Assembly: GCA_023053575.1 (NCBI GenBank) | Contig: JAKZAP010000016.1 | Coordinates: 21,780,030 to 21,844,029, forward strand | DNA from: Branchinecta lynchi | Taxonomy: Eukaryota; Arthropoda; Branchiopoda; Anostraca; Branchinectidae | Direction: 5' to 3' | Length of the DNA stretch: 64,000 nt | Shown: piece by piece, positions 23,085 to 34,189 of the stretch | Layout of the letters: the number at the start of each line of letters is the position of its first letter | Position numbering within the stretch: the stretch's first letter is position 1 | Made by a program: the position numbers and the translations under genes | The notes under the pieces: generated by a model | The model's input: only the letters and a program-made list of their open reading frames with translations | What the model was told of the DNA's origin: nothing | The model's database searches: none

Positions 23085-25004
23085 CAAGACCAAAGGTTCC
23101 GATGGGATCCCAAAAATTGAATATTTGATGCAGACAACGAGGTTTTGCTTTCGCCGTATCAAGTGTTCGCCGGACTTTTTGGACATTTTTACTTTTAAAA
23201 TTTAGAAACAGAGTAGCCTAAGGCCAAATTAGTGATCATCTAAGAAAACCAAGTTCAGATATGGATTCAACATGTGCGTTTACCGGTTTCGGCCAAATCG
23301 CGAACGAACTACCACACTTGTCCAGAAAAAACAAGACCAAAGGTTTCGATGGGATCCTAAAAATTCAATATCTGATCCAGACAACTGGGTCTTGTCTTAG
23401 CCAGATCCAGTCATCGCCAGACTCCTTGAACATTTTTACAATTAAAATTCAGAAACAGATTAAGGCTAAATAGCTAGTCATCAGAGAAAACCAAGTTCAG
23501 ATACGGATTCATATGTGTGTTTACCCCTATAAGTCATATCTGTTTTGACGAAAACTTCCTGCCACTTCTGCCAATTCCTGGTTTCGCCCGAACTCCAGAA
23601 CTACTTGTCCGGCGAAAAAAGAAAGCTCAAAAACGAACTCATGGTATCTTCTTTCCCCAATAATGAACATCTAATCAACTTCAAATCAAAATTTAACTTA
23701 TAACAAATTTTCCGACTCCAGCCGGATTCCGGTCAAACTAAAATTTCTGGGTAAAATATGATTGTCAAACACGGATTCAGCATCTCTTCTTACCCTTAAA
23801 TCGGTTATCTTATCAACTAGAAATAAAACTTAAGCTTCTAACAATTGTCCGGTTTTGGCCGGATTCGGGGGGAACTACATGTCCAGGTAGAAATTTTTTT
23901 CACATAAGTGTTCAGCATGTCTTCTTGCCCTAAATCTAATCAACTCCAAATAAAACTTTTAATTTTACAAACTTTCCAGTTTGGGCCGGATTCCGGGCTA
24001 ACTACTTGTCCTTCAAGAAAATGGTTTTCACCATCGTCCTCAGAATGTCTTCCTACCCCTAAATCGAACATTTAATCAACTTCAAATACAACTTTTACTT
24101 TTAACAAACTTTCCGGTTTTGGCCGGATTCCGGGCGAACTACTTGTCCGATGACAAAACGTAATCGGCTATCAAATTAGCTGTTTAAAAATATTTTGTTT
24201 TCCCCTGAATTTGAAACCCCTCCCCCACCCCTAAATGTAGGGCTACAAAGCCCATCTACGAACTTGACTGGTCCGACGACCCAACGAACCCTCACACCAA
24301 GTTTCATCAAAATATCTCATTCCCTTCGAGAGTTATCATGCTTACAGACGGACAGACGGACAACTTTTGCGATGTCATAGGTATCCCTCCACTTACGTTT
24401 TGGGATTCCAAAAAGACAGTTCAGAAACGAATTCAGCGTATCTCCTTATCCGTATAAAGAACATCTAGTCAACTTCAAGTAAAACTTTAACTTTAAAAAA
24501 ATCCGGTTTCAACCCGATTCTGAACGAACTATATGTCCCAGACAATAAAAGATTGTCATAGACAGATTCAGCGTCTATTCTTAGCCATAAATTTGGCATC
24601 TAGTCAACTTCAAATAAAACTTTTGCTTTTAACAAATTTTCCGGTTTTGGCCTGATTCCGGGCGAACAAGTTGTTCGGGGAGAAAATACTTTTCACATAG
24701 GTGTTCAGCACGTCTTCTTACCCCTAAATCGAACATCTAATCAACTTCAAGTAAAACTTTTACCCTTAATCGACCATCACATTATCTGTCTAAACCCCCT
24801 CTCCCACCCCTAAATGTAGGGCTAGAGAGCCCATCTACAAAATCGACCTTACTCTTGACCCAAAGAATCCTCACACCAAGTTTCATCAAAATATCTCATC
24901 CCTTTCGAGAGTTATAGTGCGCACAGACGGAAAGACGGACAGACGATCAGACGGACAACTTTTGCGATGTCATAGGTATCCCGCCACTTACGTTTTGGGA
25001 TCCC
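23085..25004 (+). mobile_element. Helentron-like repeat, copy 2 (host of a nested copy)
   Basis: Starts CAAGACCAAAGGTTCCGATG and ends CGTTTTGGGATCCC, between A tracts. The repeat it interrupts resumes at AAAAATACGTTTTACC, which matches the uninterrupted homologue near 35716 (AAAATACTTTTCACC). It is split by copy 3 (23332-24409) inside an A run. It contains degenerate CCGG-rich units, 'CACCAAGTTTCATCAAAAT' and the GACGGACAGACG stretch. No coding capacity. Confidence 0.75.
23332..24409 (+). mobile_element. Helentron-like repeat, copy 3, nested in copy 2
   Basis: Begins CAAGACCAAAGGTTTCGATG and ends TTTTGGGATTCC. The flanks 'CTTGTCCAGAAAAA' and 'AAAAAGACAGTTCAGAAACG' join to the continuous sequence seen in copy 1 near 13690, so the insertion was exact and occurred within an A run. 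It has about six internal units of about 130-150 bp plus the GACGGACAGACGGAC module. Confidence 0.8.
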
Positions 25005-25175
25005 AAAAATACGTTTTACCAAACGATACATTCTCGTGGTTTCCAAGGGTCCATCGCTATTTTTATCTCAGGGGTTTTGCTTAAAAATGATCACAACAAA
25101 CCCACGAATTTGAAAATTCCTACTTTCATCCTTTTATCAAGCCTTGCGAGTGCCATATGAGCTTCCAGCTCTTGT
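25005..25175 (+). repeat. Dispersed repeat R-A, 3' part
   Basis: Resumes after the insertion with 'TTCCAAGGG(T/C)CCA', 'TATTT...CAAGGGT', 'AATTCCTA...TTTCATCC' and 'CATATGAGCT...AGCTCTTGT', matching 35745-35886. Confidence 0.65.
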
Positions 25176-25334
25176 TTTGGCTTAGTAGGCTTATGTTGTA
25201 GTGTTGGCTGCTGATATCCTTATGGCAAAACGTAGAGGGATAGATAGAATTTGAGTTGCCACTTACTCTGTAAATATTAAAGGCCCATTCATTCAATAAT
25301 TCCATAGATCGGAATTCTAGTTTACAACTGCTTA

Positions 25335-26260
25335 CCGACGAAACGTCCCCATGAAAAAACGTCCCCTGGCGAAACGTCCCCGCGACAAAACACCCCCATG
25401 AAAAAACGTCCCCGTGGCAAAACGTCCCCAAGCATAGATTTTAAGTTTGCCTCGATCTTCAGGTGCATAATCGAGGTAAAACAACTTCAGAGTGTGCATT
25501 ACAGATGTGGGAACTGGTCCTTGGGCTTTATTGGGAATAAATTCATTCATTCATTCATTCCTAATAAGCAGGAAAAATCGAACATAGGCCTGCTTGCTTG
25601 ATAAATGTATTGTTTTCAGTTAAAATATGTAGTGTAATTTGCCTTGCAATTGACTCGTAACTGATCAGTTCTGGGTCATTTGAAGCAACATGCAAAATCT
25701 TAGTAACACCATTATGCTCTTCCAAGAAAGGGGAAGCCCGCTGTCGCTCAAAGAGAGTCAAACAAGAAAAACGCAAAAATAAGCGTAGTGTCGTTATGCT
25801 GGATAAAATAACATGGGAAAAGAGGAAACGAAAGCGGCTGGAACGATTAGTTAGGTAGAGAGATATAGTAAATCTAGGTTAGACGGGTTTGATCCTTTAT
25901 TAAATATTTTAATAATAAATATCACCAAATTAAACATCAAACAAAAGCGAGATCCGTGAGTTATATCGCAGCGTAAACTAACACACAAAATAAACCAATT
26001 AGATAAAAGATAAAACGAAAACTGACAAACTACCAAACCTTTGCGCTTTCTTTAAGAAATGGCTATAGCCGGAAGCAACACTTTCGTTGTTTCTTGAGTA
26101 TCGGTTGAATGCTGAAGGATGGTCATCGTGGTTTTCAAAAGTTTATATTAAAAAAAAAAAATTGTCTGAACTGATGACGCAGTCAGTAGTATGATAGGCG
26201 CTATCCCTCAGCGAGGAAAAATAAATTCTATAGCTGGGGACGTTTCGCCATGGGGACGTT
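25335..26260. repeat. Segment bracketed by inverted AACGTCCCC repeats
   Basis: 25335-25432 holds at least five copies of (A)AACGTCCCC spaced about 18-20 bp (variants GGCGAAACGTCCCC and CATGAAAAAACGTCCCC). 26237-26262 carries the inverse (GGGGACGTTTCGCCATGGGG). Together they look like terminal inverted minisatellites of a 0.9-kb element. The interior contains a LINE tail at 25440-25562. No target duplication established. Confidence 0.4.
25440..25562 (+). mobile_element. LINE 3' tail with (ATTC)n
   Basis: 'GGGCTTTATTGGGAATAAATTCATTC...' resembles the 3' end of the minus-strand LINE copy at 47333 (GGGCTTTTTGGAAATAAATTCATTC). It is a 5'-truncated 3' end with an ATTC microsatellite tail. Confidence 0.6.
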
Positions 26261-26262
26261 AA

Positions 26263-27960
26263 AAAGGATAATGAACAAATTAAAGGACACCTGAACAATG
26301 AAACCATACTTAAACACACCATGGAGAATGCTTTTACAAACATGGCCACGGATATCATTCTTCTCCTGAGCGTGACGTTTTCAAAGTAGGGATGTTCGTT
26401 TCTGGAGGTTTGCACATGCAGACTCCAAGACAAAAAGCGCAATTCATTCAAATCTTGTACAGCGCTGGTCGAGTCATATTGGAATTTCTTCTAGATATAC
26501 GTTTGGGCTTAACTCGTTAAAAGATATTCCAGAAGAAGGGTTGATTGGAGACACTAGTTTATTTCTAAAATTGTTCGGTACTGAAATAAGGACAGATGCA
26601 AAATAGAGCAAAAATCATAGCTTGGAAACACTATTTCGTATTTGGATTGGGTTTTCTGCAGGCAATGTTAACGGAAGTCATACAGATAGGGATGATACTT
26701 GGAACTCTTCATTCAGGTGTCCTTTAATGTCACTGTGCCGAGGAGGAGCCATAGCCCCATAAAGTAAAAGACACGAAAGAAATTGGAAAAGATGATAAGC
26801 GGGTAAAATACTAAAATCAAAGGTCTGTATTTATTATGAAGCAAAAGCTGAACCCAGGTCTGAATGAGGACTTTTGTGAACTTACGTTCAACCTAGTAAA
26901 AGATGACGGTTGAATTAGATTGACTAAATCCTAAGATCTGGATAAGAACTCCGATTAAGTCTTACGCCGGTTGTTTATGTTCAAGTTATAAGTTGCTTAC
27001 ATCTATTTTGTTTTGAGGTCCATCAATTTACCTGACTAAGACAAGGAACAATGAAACCACACCCCAGCAATGTCGCCGCCCAGGACCAGTCTTTTCCTTC
27101 ACTTTTTCAAATCCAACAGGAAATAAAAACCTGATAAGATCAGATACTAGCAGGAAGGGACCTTTGTAGACAAGGGGGATCCCACTACGGCCGGGGGATG
27201 AATGGGGTACAGGCAGATGTTTGGCGACATCGGGGTACTCAGTCCGTGGGTTCTGCTGTTAAGGAAATTCTAGTAACATTGCAAACTACGAGAGGACTTG
27301 TGAAAAGAATGGAGATTCCGTTCTTCATAGGTATCTGACCCAATCAATACGAAGAAATGTTTAGTATATTCATTCATTGAATATATAAGAAACAGAAACT
27401 GTATTTAAACCATGTAGAAAATTATGTAAAGTAAAGTTTATCTCAGTGTATTCCTGTTGACATTTCCTATGTTATTTTGCGCAACGAAGAATTTTTGAAA
27501 AAATGAGCGAACTGAACTGAATTCAGGTTCTGAATACTGAATACTTTAGTAATTCAATGTATAAATAAAACTATAGTAATCGTGAATATAATAATATGAA
27601 TTCTTTTCCAGTTTTGTAATTTCTTTCGAGCACATCAACGTCAAATGCGACACGGTGACCAGACGCAGGATGTGGCGAGAGCGAGAGGAGGTTGAGGGGT
27701 GTTCAAGGGTTCACAATAATCCTTAAAGCTTAGCCCAAGAGTACTGACATCCAGCAGTCCAGTTACACTTCCCTTAATTAATTAAATAGGCCTGAAAACC
27801 GGATAAAAATGCGTTACTTCATTTGTCCGCTATCCACCACATAATCGAGTTCATCAAATGAAATTATTCTTCCGGATCTGTACCTCTATGTGCATGTCCC
27901 TCTATGCTTGAAATATTCAGCAACTACAAATGTAATCCATTGCCGAGAAACAACATATAT
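26263..27960. other. Unassigned AT-rich stretch
   Basis: No gene family, RNA or repeat recognised. The minus-strand 102-codon ORF at 26143-26451 has no domain. Confidence 0.35.
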
Positions 27961-27964
27961 GAAA

Positions 27965-28200
27965 TATATGATGATGATGATTTTATTTATAACCCGTCAA
28001 AATAAACACAAGGCACAAAGACGGAGTAAATAATAAGGAAAAAAGAGAAAAAGAAAGGAAAACACGAAATCAGTCCCTGCCACGAAACTCAATTTACTGC
28101 TTTTAAATATTCAATTTTATACTCTTAGAAAGATCAAATTTGTAACAAGGAAATAAGAAGGAACCGACTCTATTTGATTTTCCAGATTTGAATCTCCAGG
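27965..28200 (-). mobile_element. LINE 3'-end remnant with (ATC)n tail
   Basis: On the minus strand a T-rich segment leads into 'GGGTTATAAATAAAATCATC' and then ATC repeats, the organisation of other LINE 3' ends here (29936-29950). The upstream coding part is too decayed to read. Confidence 0.4.
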
Positions 28201-28204
28201 ATCG

Positions 28205-29455
28205 GAAAAAGTGTCGCCGGTGCAACAAGTCGCCGCTGATTGCGCGACGTACATGCGCAGTTGAACTGTACACAAACAACCCACATTGTCACTTTACCCG
28301 ACTTGCAAATTTATTACGGGGAGAGCCGCAGTAAGCGAAGTAAAAGAATTTATGAGAAAAGGAAGTAAGATAGTCATCAGAAAACCTTAATTGGACCTAA
28401 TCCGCCGTCGGAGAGGGAATACTAGGAAAGAGGTCGACTTTTTGACAATTTTCGGACTAAAGAGGCGACACGGTCCCAAAGGATGGGTGCGGTCTTTTTT
28501 GGCTAGGTATGTTCGCGGAAAAAGGACAGACGAATTCGAAGAAACGGCGCGACACAGGTCTCAAAAGAGACATGTTTTGATCGATTGACGACCTTCAGCT
28601 TGGGAAAGGTAGGGCAACAATGGTCTGACCTAAGACGGGAAAACCGACCCACCTAGCCTTGAAAGGCGCCGAACAATATGACAAAAACCTATCCCAGCAA
28701 ATAGAGCGCGGAGGTATACACCAGGTGTTGGAATGTGAGCAAACCCTAGCGCCAGTCTAGACTTAAAGGATAAGATTATAGTGTTATGTTGGTTAATCTG
28801 TCATACGGAGTTGTTAAACCTCTTAACAAGTGTAAACTTCTGGAGGGTTTTGTAGTTCTTAGTATTTTTTTTTCAATAAACCCCATATATAATCCATAAT
28901 CTATAATATATAAGGTTCTGTAGCACAATTTACAATCAGTCAAAGCGTTTGTTCAGATCAGAATTACCGAATACGCAGAGACTACGGGCCCCACTCCTTT
29001 TAGGGTCCCAGCGTAAATGGTTGCGTTAAAGTTCAATGGGCGGATCAAACAGTCATGATACCACATTACCACCCCTTGGAATACAAGGTTATATCAGAAA
29101 TCAGCAGATTCCTTGACAACTTATTTTCGCTAGTATATCGTTACGCCGTTTGTGCTGACTGCCATACTCCGATTTACTAGCTTCGACAAATATAAGCGGA
29201 GTTTCTTTTTTTCTTATCTATTCCTTGCCTTTATGTACTCCGGATTCATCTTAACGGTGTTAAAAGACAATTCCTTGTAAGCTCTGGAATCAGCTGCAAG
29301 TGGGTCGGTTATATTTGTACATTTTTGGCAGTGTTGTAACCTTACATCCAGACAGCAAAACGTTTCTTCGGTACTAGAAACAACAGAAAGTGGCATCAGG
29401 TAACACTGGAGCAATCTGCCAGGTGCAGAGAAGGATTATTTTAGCAGTCATGCTA
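28205..29455. other. Unassigned stretch
   Basis: ORFs at 28391-28588 and 29214-29414 match no family I recognise. Nothing else seen. Confidence 0.35.
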
Positions 29456-29469
29456 CTCTCACCAGTCAC

Positions 29470-29950
29470 CACTCAGATATGGAAATATAGTTCCAAATAG
29501 AGGAAGGTATAACAGAAAAGCCTTTGGTAGTTTATATAATAGTTTTTGTTCTTCCTCTGTCTGCAACTTTTCCGGAATTTTTGGTATTCTGAGTCGACAA
29601 GATTTAAAATGTATCAGGACTATTATTTCAAATATTATAAATTTCTCTTGTACCTTCCTCGACGTTATAGGAATTCCCGTATAACTGCAACTTTTTTGCC
29701 TCTGACCCTTGACCCCCAAAGTTACCTTGAATTGCCCAGGACCTTCACGCTTCTGCCCTTGGCCATTTCTCCGCGTTCCATCTACAAAGAAGATATTTTC
29801 GACCCGATTAGTCCCTTTTTTTTTAATGTTTATTTTTTTATCTCGTGCATCAAATACATTAATTGAAGGCTGAGTGTATTTTTTTCCTTTTATTTGTCTA
29901 TACTGCACTATTTTCCTCTTCTTAAGTTCGTAAATATCATCATCATCATC
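29470..29950 (+). pseudogene. LINE ORF2 C-terminal remnant and 3' end
   Basis: The plus-strand frame through 'YYFKYYKFLLYLPRRYRN' matches the C-terminal region of LINE fragments at 36767-36988 (minus) and 53060-53310 (minus). It runs into a T-rich 3' untranslated part ending in ATC repeats at 29936-29950. A homologous minus-strand copy is at 56018-57110. The 149-codon minus-strand ORF here is antisense to the element and is not a gene. Truncated at the 5' side; clade not assigned. Confidence 0.6.
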
Positions 29951-29954
29951 AGCT

Positions 29955-30385
29955 CTACAAACGATTCATTTTCGTTCATGGCCGAGAGTTTTTGAATTTC
30001 CGCGCCTTGCAGTACCATGTTCTAAAATCGTCTCCGCCGATACGCCGAAGAGTCAATGACAAGCGACAACAAGAAAACGGCTCATTTTTGAAGCGCTATT
30101 TAGTGGAAGTCAGAAATGTGTATGTGTGAAGCATTTTATAAAAGTTAAAACATAGCTAGTGCCCATTGTGCTTTAAGGACAACGCAGGCTACTACTGGAA
30201 TGTCATCTAAAACTGGTAAAAAAAAATGTTCTTCTCGTCATCTAAGGTCCACACCAAGCCTTTTATACAGTCACGGATAGAAAATCTTTTTGTTCCGGTC
30301 TCTGAAATGGCCAGTAGCTATCGCTTTACCGCACGTTAAGTACGCGGCACCTGCTTAGCCATGTCGGACAGACAACAAATCCGGT
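29955..30385. other. Unassigned stretch
   Basis: Nothing recognised. Confidence 0.4.
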
Positions 30386-30389
30386 CTAT

Positions 30390-31010
30390 CTTTTCTGTTC
30401 TTCGGAAAAAAAAAAAGTGTTCCCGATAGCAGTTGTCAAACTGTTATACAGTGCTATTGTGCATCCTTACATCACGTACGGTTGTTCTGTTTGGGCAAGT
30501 AATTTCTTGGCCAATTATAAAAGAACCCAAATAATACAAAACAAAGCGCTGCGTCTCATAGGAGAATTTCAAAATTGTCAGAATACTGCGGAGTGTTTTA
30601 GAAAGAATGGGATTTTGAACGTAGGTGAGCTTCGTGATTACCAGCTAGCGATTTTTGTTTTTCAAAGTGTAAATAAGGTAAGCCCTGAGTACTTTTATGA
30701 TTTTTTTAACACTAACTCGTTTTATCACCCTCATTTTACCCGACATTCAGAGGATTTAGCTCACGAGAGAAGAAACACAACAAGAGCAGGATTTGTTCTC
30801 AGGAACATAGGTGTGAGCGTCTGGAATGACCTTCAAAAAAAAAAAAAATTACCCCCCCCCCCACCAAGGGTGGGGAGGGAATGAGGGAATGATATAGTGG
30901 ATTCATGGTGGTTAGAATTACGGCCACAATCAGGATTTTTGTTGTCTTAAAAATGGCAATTAATGGTAAATTGTTTGCTTAATTTATGTGTTTTTGGTGA
31001 AATTAAAAAA
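30390..31010 (+). pseudogene. 5'-truncated LINE: reverse transcriptase C-terminal domain and 3' UTR
   Basis: The ORF 30417-30884 (155 codons) encodes the region after the polymerase core of a Jockey/CR1-group reverse transcriptase. 'LLYSAIVHPYITYGCSVW' (residues about 9-26) is the hallmark 'YGC..W' box, followed by 'QNKALRLIGEF' and near the end a 'GVSVWNDL' block equivalent to the usual IWNSLP motif. The frame then falls into A and C runs. The 3' UTR ends 'TTTTTGGTGAAATTAAAAAAA' followed by ATGTCT repeats (31011-31030). Endonuclease and RT core are missing, so it cannot move by itself. The 3' end is shared with the fragment at 4620-4702. Confidence 0.8.
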
Positions 31011-31039
31011 ATGTCTATGTCTATGTCTGTAAATACTTA

Positions 31040-31880
31040 TTACATTTCCAACCTTGGAATAGAAATTAAATAGTTCCCCAACGTATAAACCAGTAGTATC
31101 AGAGAAGAAACAAAATTAAGTCACAACCGCTTCCTTTTTACCAAATCAAGGCTTATTAAAGGAGTAAAAAACGAAGGCTAATAAATTTGGCGCGTTTAAG
31201 TGTATTTTGTAAATTATCTTTGCTCCGTCTTTTTTTATCTCATACTCGTCTTCTTAACGATTGAAAAACATAGTTATTCATCATAAGAGGAATAGAACGT
31301 GTGCTAGGTCTTAACATTTCTTGTTACTTGGCAGTTGTTCTTTCGAAGACAAAGGTAAACCTATTAAAAGAGCAAAACAACGGCAGGAAAAGACAAAGGT
31401 AGTTTAAAACAGCAAAACCACGACTTGGAAATTTGGTCAGACAAAACACGTTATCTCCGCCTCGCGACGCGAAATCCGGACAGCCTAGTGAAATCCAGAC
31501 CATCTTGGTACCGACATATTCCGGTACACATTTGGACACATAAATTCACAGCCACAGGGAGGGGGGGGGGGGGATAGAAATATAACAGCGGGTTCATTTC
31601 CCGTTTCTGTATACTTTTGGCTTGCTGTAGACTCGAGCAGGAGCCCAAACTATTTCCTCTGAGGTACCTTTAATGTTTGCTCAAGACAGTTACTTACATC
31701 AATCACAATGCAGGATAACAAAATACGAACCACTATTTTTTATACAACGGGTCAAAAGAATACTTTTAATCTTCAAAGAAAATTACTATCCATTTTTTTA
31801 AATACATTTAATAACTTTAATAAAATAGTAGTTTTACGGAATGAAATTGGTTATTTAGTTAATTTAAAAATTAAAGTTCG
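31040..31880. other. Unassigned stretch
   Basis: A G14 run sits near 31560. No gene recognised. Confidence 0.35.
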
Positions 31881-31884
31881 TTTC

Positions 31885-32105
31885 TTTTTTGCAGGTTGTT
31901 TTTTCCAAATACAACCTGAACAGGACACTTGCGAAGGAGGGCCAAAATATCATTAATGAATATTTGACGGTGCAGAACGGATAAGTCAGCTACATTTTAT
32001 TCGAGCTATATTTCGGCCCTTCTTGGCAAGGGTCCTCTTCAGGCTCAAGCTGGAAAATAAGGAACATACATTAAAGAATATCCTAGCTTACTTATCCGTT
32101 TGAAC
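31885..32105. mobile_element. Two hammerhead-type repeat units in inverted orientation
   Basis: 31900-31955 (plus) has a mutated core (CTGAACA ... CCAAAATATC). 31970-32060 (minus) is a second unit with an intact-looking core, annotated separately at 32003-32046. The 'GACGGTGCAGAACGGATAAG' edge also occurs at 7867-7885. Confidence 0.65.
32003..32046 (-). ncRNA. Candidate minimal type I hammerhead ribozyme (copy D)
   Basis: Minus strand: stem I strand GAGC, core CTGAAGA, stem II GG-A-CCCTT / AAGGG-CC with six-base loop, GAA, then ATATA and GCTC, which closes stem I. All core positions of the hammerhead consensus (CUGANGA, GAA, A15.1-U16.1, H17) are met with H17 = A. Stem III would be a single A-U pair in the monomer, but ATAT is self-complementary, so a dimer could form a 4-bp stem III, as known for dimeric hammerheads of retroelements. 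Activity is inferred, not shown. Confidence 0.6.
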
Positions 32106-32109
32106 TGGG

Positions 32110-33400
32110 GAAGTATTTATATTTCTGTTTCAATAATATTGTTACATTATTGAAAAAAAAGTGAACCATATTAGAAGATAATTCGCGAGGGGGCCATGCA
32201 GTTTGACTGCCTTGGAGCCTCCACAGGGTTGAACCCGGAACCCAGCAGCAAGTAAAATATCGTCAGAATTTACCCAACAGCCATATACTGATTTTTTTCT
32301 GCCTGGGAGCCATTTGTCGGGCTAAGAAACACAACTTATCGGTTTACAAAGTAACTTAGCTTTTATAGATCACAATAGGTTAACTGCATTTTTTCTTTTT
32401 AATAATTAACGACGTAATCTTCAGCGAGAAGATCAGCTAGAAGGCCATCGTTTATTTTACTATAGCCTGAAGGGAACCCTTGCCAAACAGGGCCGAAATC
32501 TTGCTGGAACTAGTCTCCACTGACATATTCGTTTCAGTATCGAAGGACACAATTAATACAAAAGTATAACAGACATTAACAACTGAGTGTCAGTCAGTAT
32601 GAAAAACCCAGACAAAACATTTTAGCAGAGCATACATTTTATAAACTAAGGATTTAGTCTGTTTTACAGTTCAGAAGGCCAGAAAAAGTTGACCGGAAAG
32701 ATGCTAAAAGACGTATATTTTAAAACCTGACGTTCTTGATAAATTTGCTTTTCCAATATGATAAACAACTTCGAAGTAGATGGCCCCTCACAGCAAAACA
32801 GAGGAAACGATGTGATCAGCAGAAAATGCCATCCCCCAACGACGGACCGTGACAGTTCTATGGCAACGGAATTGTGGTATTTTTTGCTTAGTAAATATTG
32901 TATTATTGTTCTTTCGGTCCCACTGCAGACTCACGGGCGCCGTTGGGCCGTTTTGCCCAATCGGAAACAACCAAGGCCCCGCCCCTCGTTCGATCTAGCA
33001 CGGATAAATTTGGCCTACGGCTTGAAAAAGGTAGAAAGGACTCAAGTTGTATTGATCCTACAAAAAAGGACAGAGTGAAAATTAATCCTAATGGCTCAGC
33101 CGCGATAGATAGTATCACATTTAAACAGAATGTGCCAATGTGGAAGATGCAGAGGCTGCCAGAAGATTTTTAGATTGCAATTATGTGTTTTTACAAGTCA
33201 GACATAAAAGCGCTACTAGTCTTTGGGGTATAATTGCCAATTCAGCTGTTCGTGAGCATCTTTTTAAAAGTCAGCGGACTACACGTGACAGAACTGTAAT
33301 GAGCAGTCCGGGATATAGATATACAGAGGTGTACCTGAAATTACACCAAGGTTTGTCCTCGGTAGGGGGCTGTTCAAGATAGCAGGGAACTGATTTCAGG
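32110..33400. other. Unassigned stretch with one degenerate hammerhead-like motif
   Basis: 32466-32512 has 'AGCCTGAAGGGAACCCTTGCC' and CGAAA but position A9 is G, so it is inactive. The rest has overlapping short ORFs (32758-33382) without recognisable domains. Confidence 0.35.
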
Positions 33401-33403
33401 TTC

Positions 33404-33550
33404 AGATATTTTTTATTTCACCAAGAAAACCACAACTACATTATACAAAAAACTCAACAACCACATAAAATAAAAAAATCCTGTGGGTGGCTGTATCTTC
33501 TAACCACCATTTAACTTAAAATTATTCAATAAATACTAACAGAAAACTAA
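33404..33550 (-). mobile_element. Possible LINE 3' tail
   Basis: On the minus strand 'TTTTCTTGGTGAAATAAAAAA' resembles the 3' end of the LINE at 30990-31010 (TTTTTGGTGAAATTAAAAAAA). Similarity is short, so this is tentative. Confidence 0.3.
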
Positions 33551-33767
33551 TCTAATACATTTTCAAAAAAAATATAAAAGAGGGAAAGAAAGAGAAAAAA
33601 ACAGGAAAGAAAAATGATTCCCTCGTCACAACCTACCCACCGCCACCCATCTCACTTCCCCCCAACCCAACTCCTCATTCCCCGCCTCCCTTCGACCAAC
33701 CCACAAAATTCAACCACCTTTTTCAATTAAAATTTCTTTAACTTTCTTTTAAACAAATATTAAGGTA

Positions 33768-33975
33768 CCGGCCTTCCGAGGGGTTGCTCTCTCTCCGCCA
33801 CCGGTGTACACCTCGACACGGCACCGACACGGCACCGCGGCACCGGCACGGCACCACGGCACCGGCACGGCAAAGGCACGGCAACGGCGCAACACCGCGG
33901 CACCAGCTCGGCACCGGCTCGGCACGGCACCGGCACGGCACCGCACGGCACCGCACGGAACCGGCGCGCCTCTAG
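33768..33975 (+). repeat. GC-rich CGGCACCGGCA minisatellite with conserved flank, copy 1
   Basis: About 170 bp of GGCAC-based units (GGCACCGGCAC, GGCACCGCGG, GGCTCGGCACC) follow a flank reading GGCCTTCCGAGGGGTTGCTC and CCGGTGTACACC. The same flank and array are at 35995-36200 in inverted orientation. All six frames stay open because the unit has no stop codons; the Arg/Ala/Pro-rich and His/Thr-rich ORFs are artefacts. Confidence 0.85.
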
Positions 33976-34189
33976 CACGATACGCCGGCCACGGACAAAT
34001 TTTCTGCAGATTACTCTTCGCCATCTGGTATCTGGTTTCTGGCGCCCAATAACGAAGGTACTTGAAGGAAAGAATTATTGAAAACATGCAACCGAAGAAG
34101 AAGCTGAACTAGATATGAGGAGATGCTGTTGACCAAATGCGCAAAGTGGTCAACCATGGTTTGGTACTGGTGCTTGGCGATACTTGGAT

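Noticed and set aside
29459..29908. 149-codon minus-strand ORF, with a relative at 56907-57104
   Set aside because: Similarity between the two loci comes from the LINE 3' end they share; the ORF is antisense to the LINE coding frame.
32215..32250. Possible T-arm (AGGGTTGAACCCG)
   Set aside because: No D-arm or anticodon arm at proper spacing upstream.
33738..34087. Arg/Ala/Pro- and His/Thr-rich ORFs on both strands (also 35938-36225)
   Set aside because: They are readings of the GGCAC minisatellite, which lacks stop codons in every frame.
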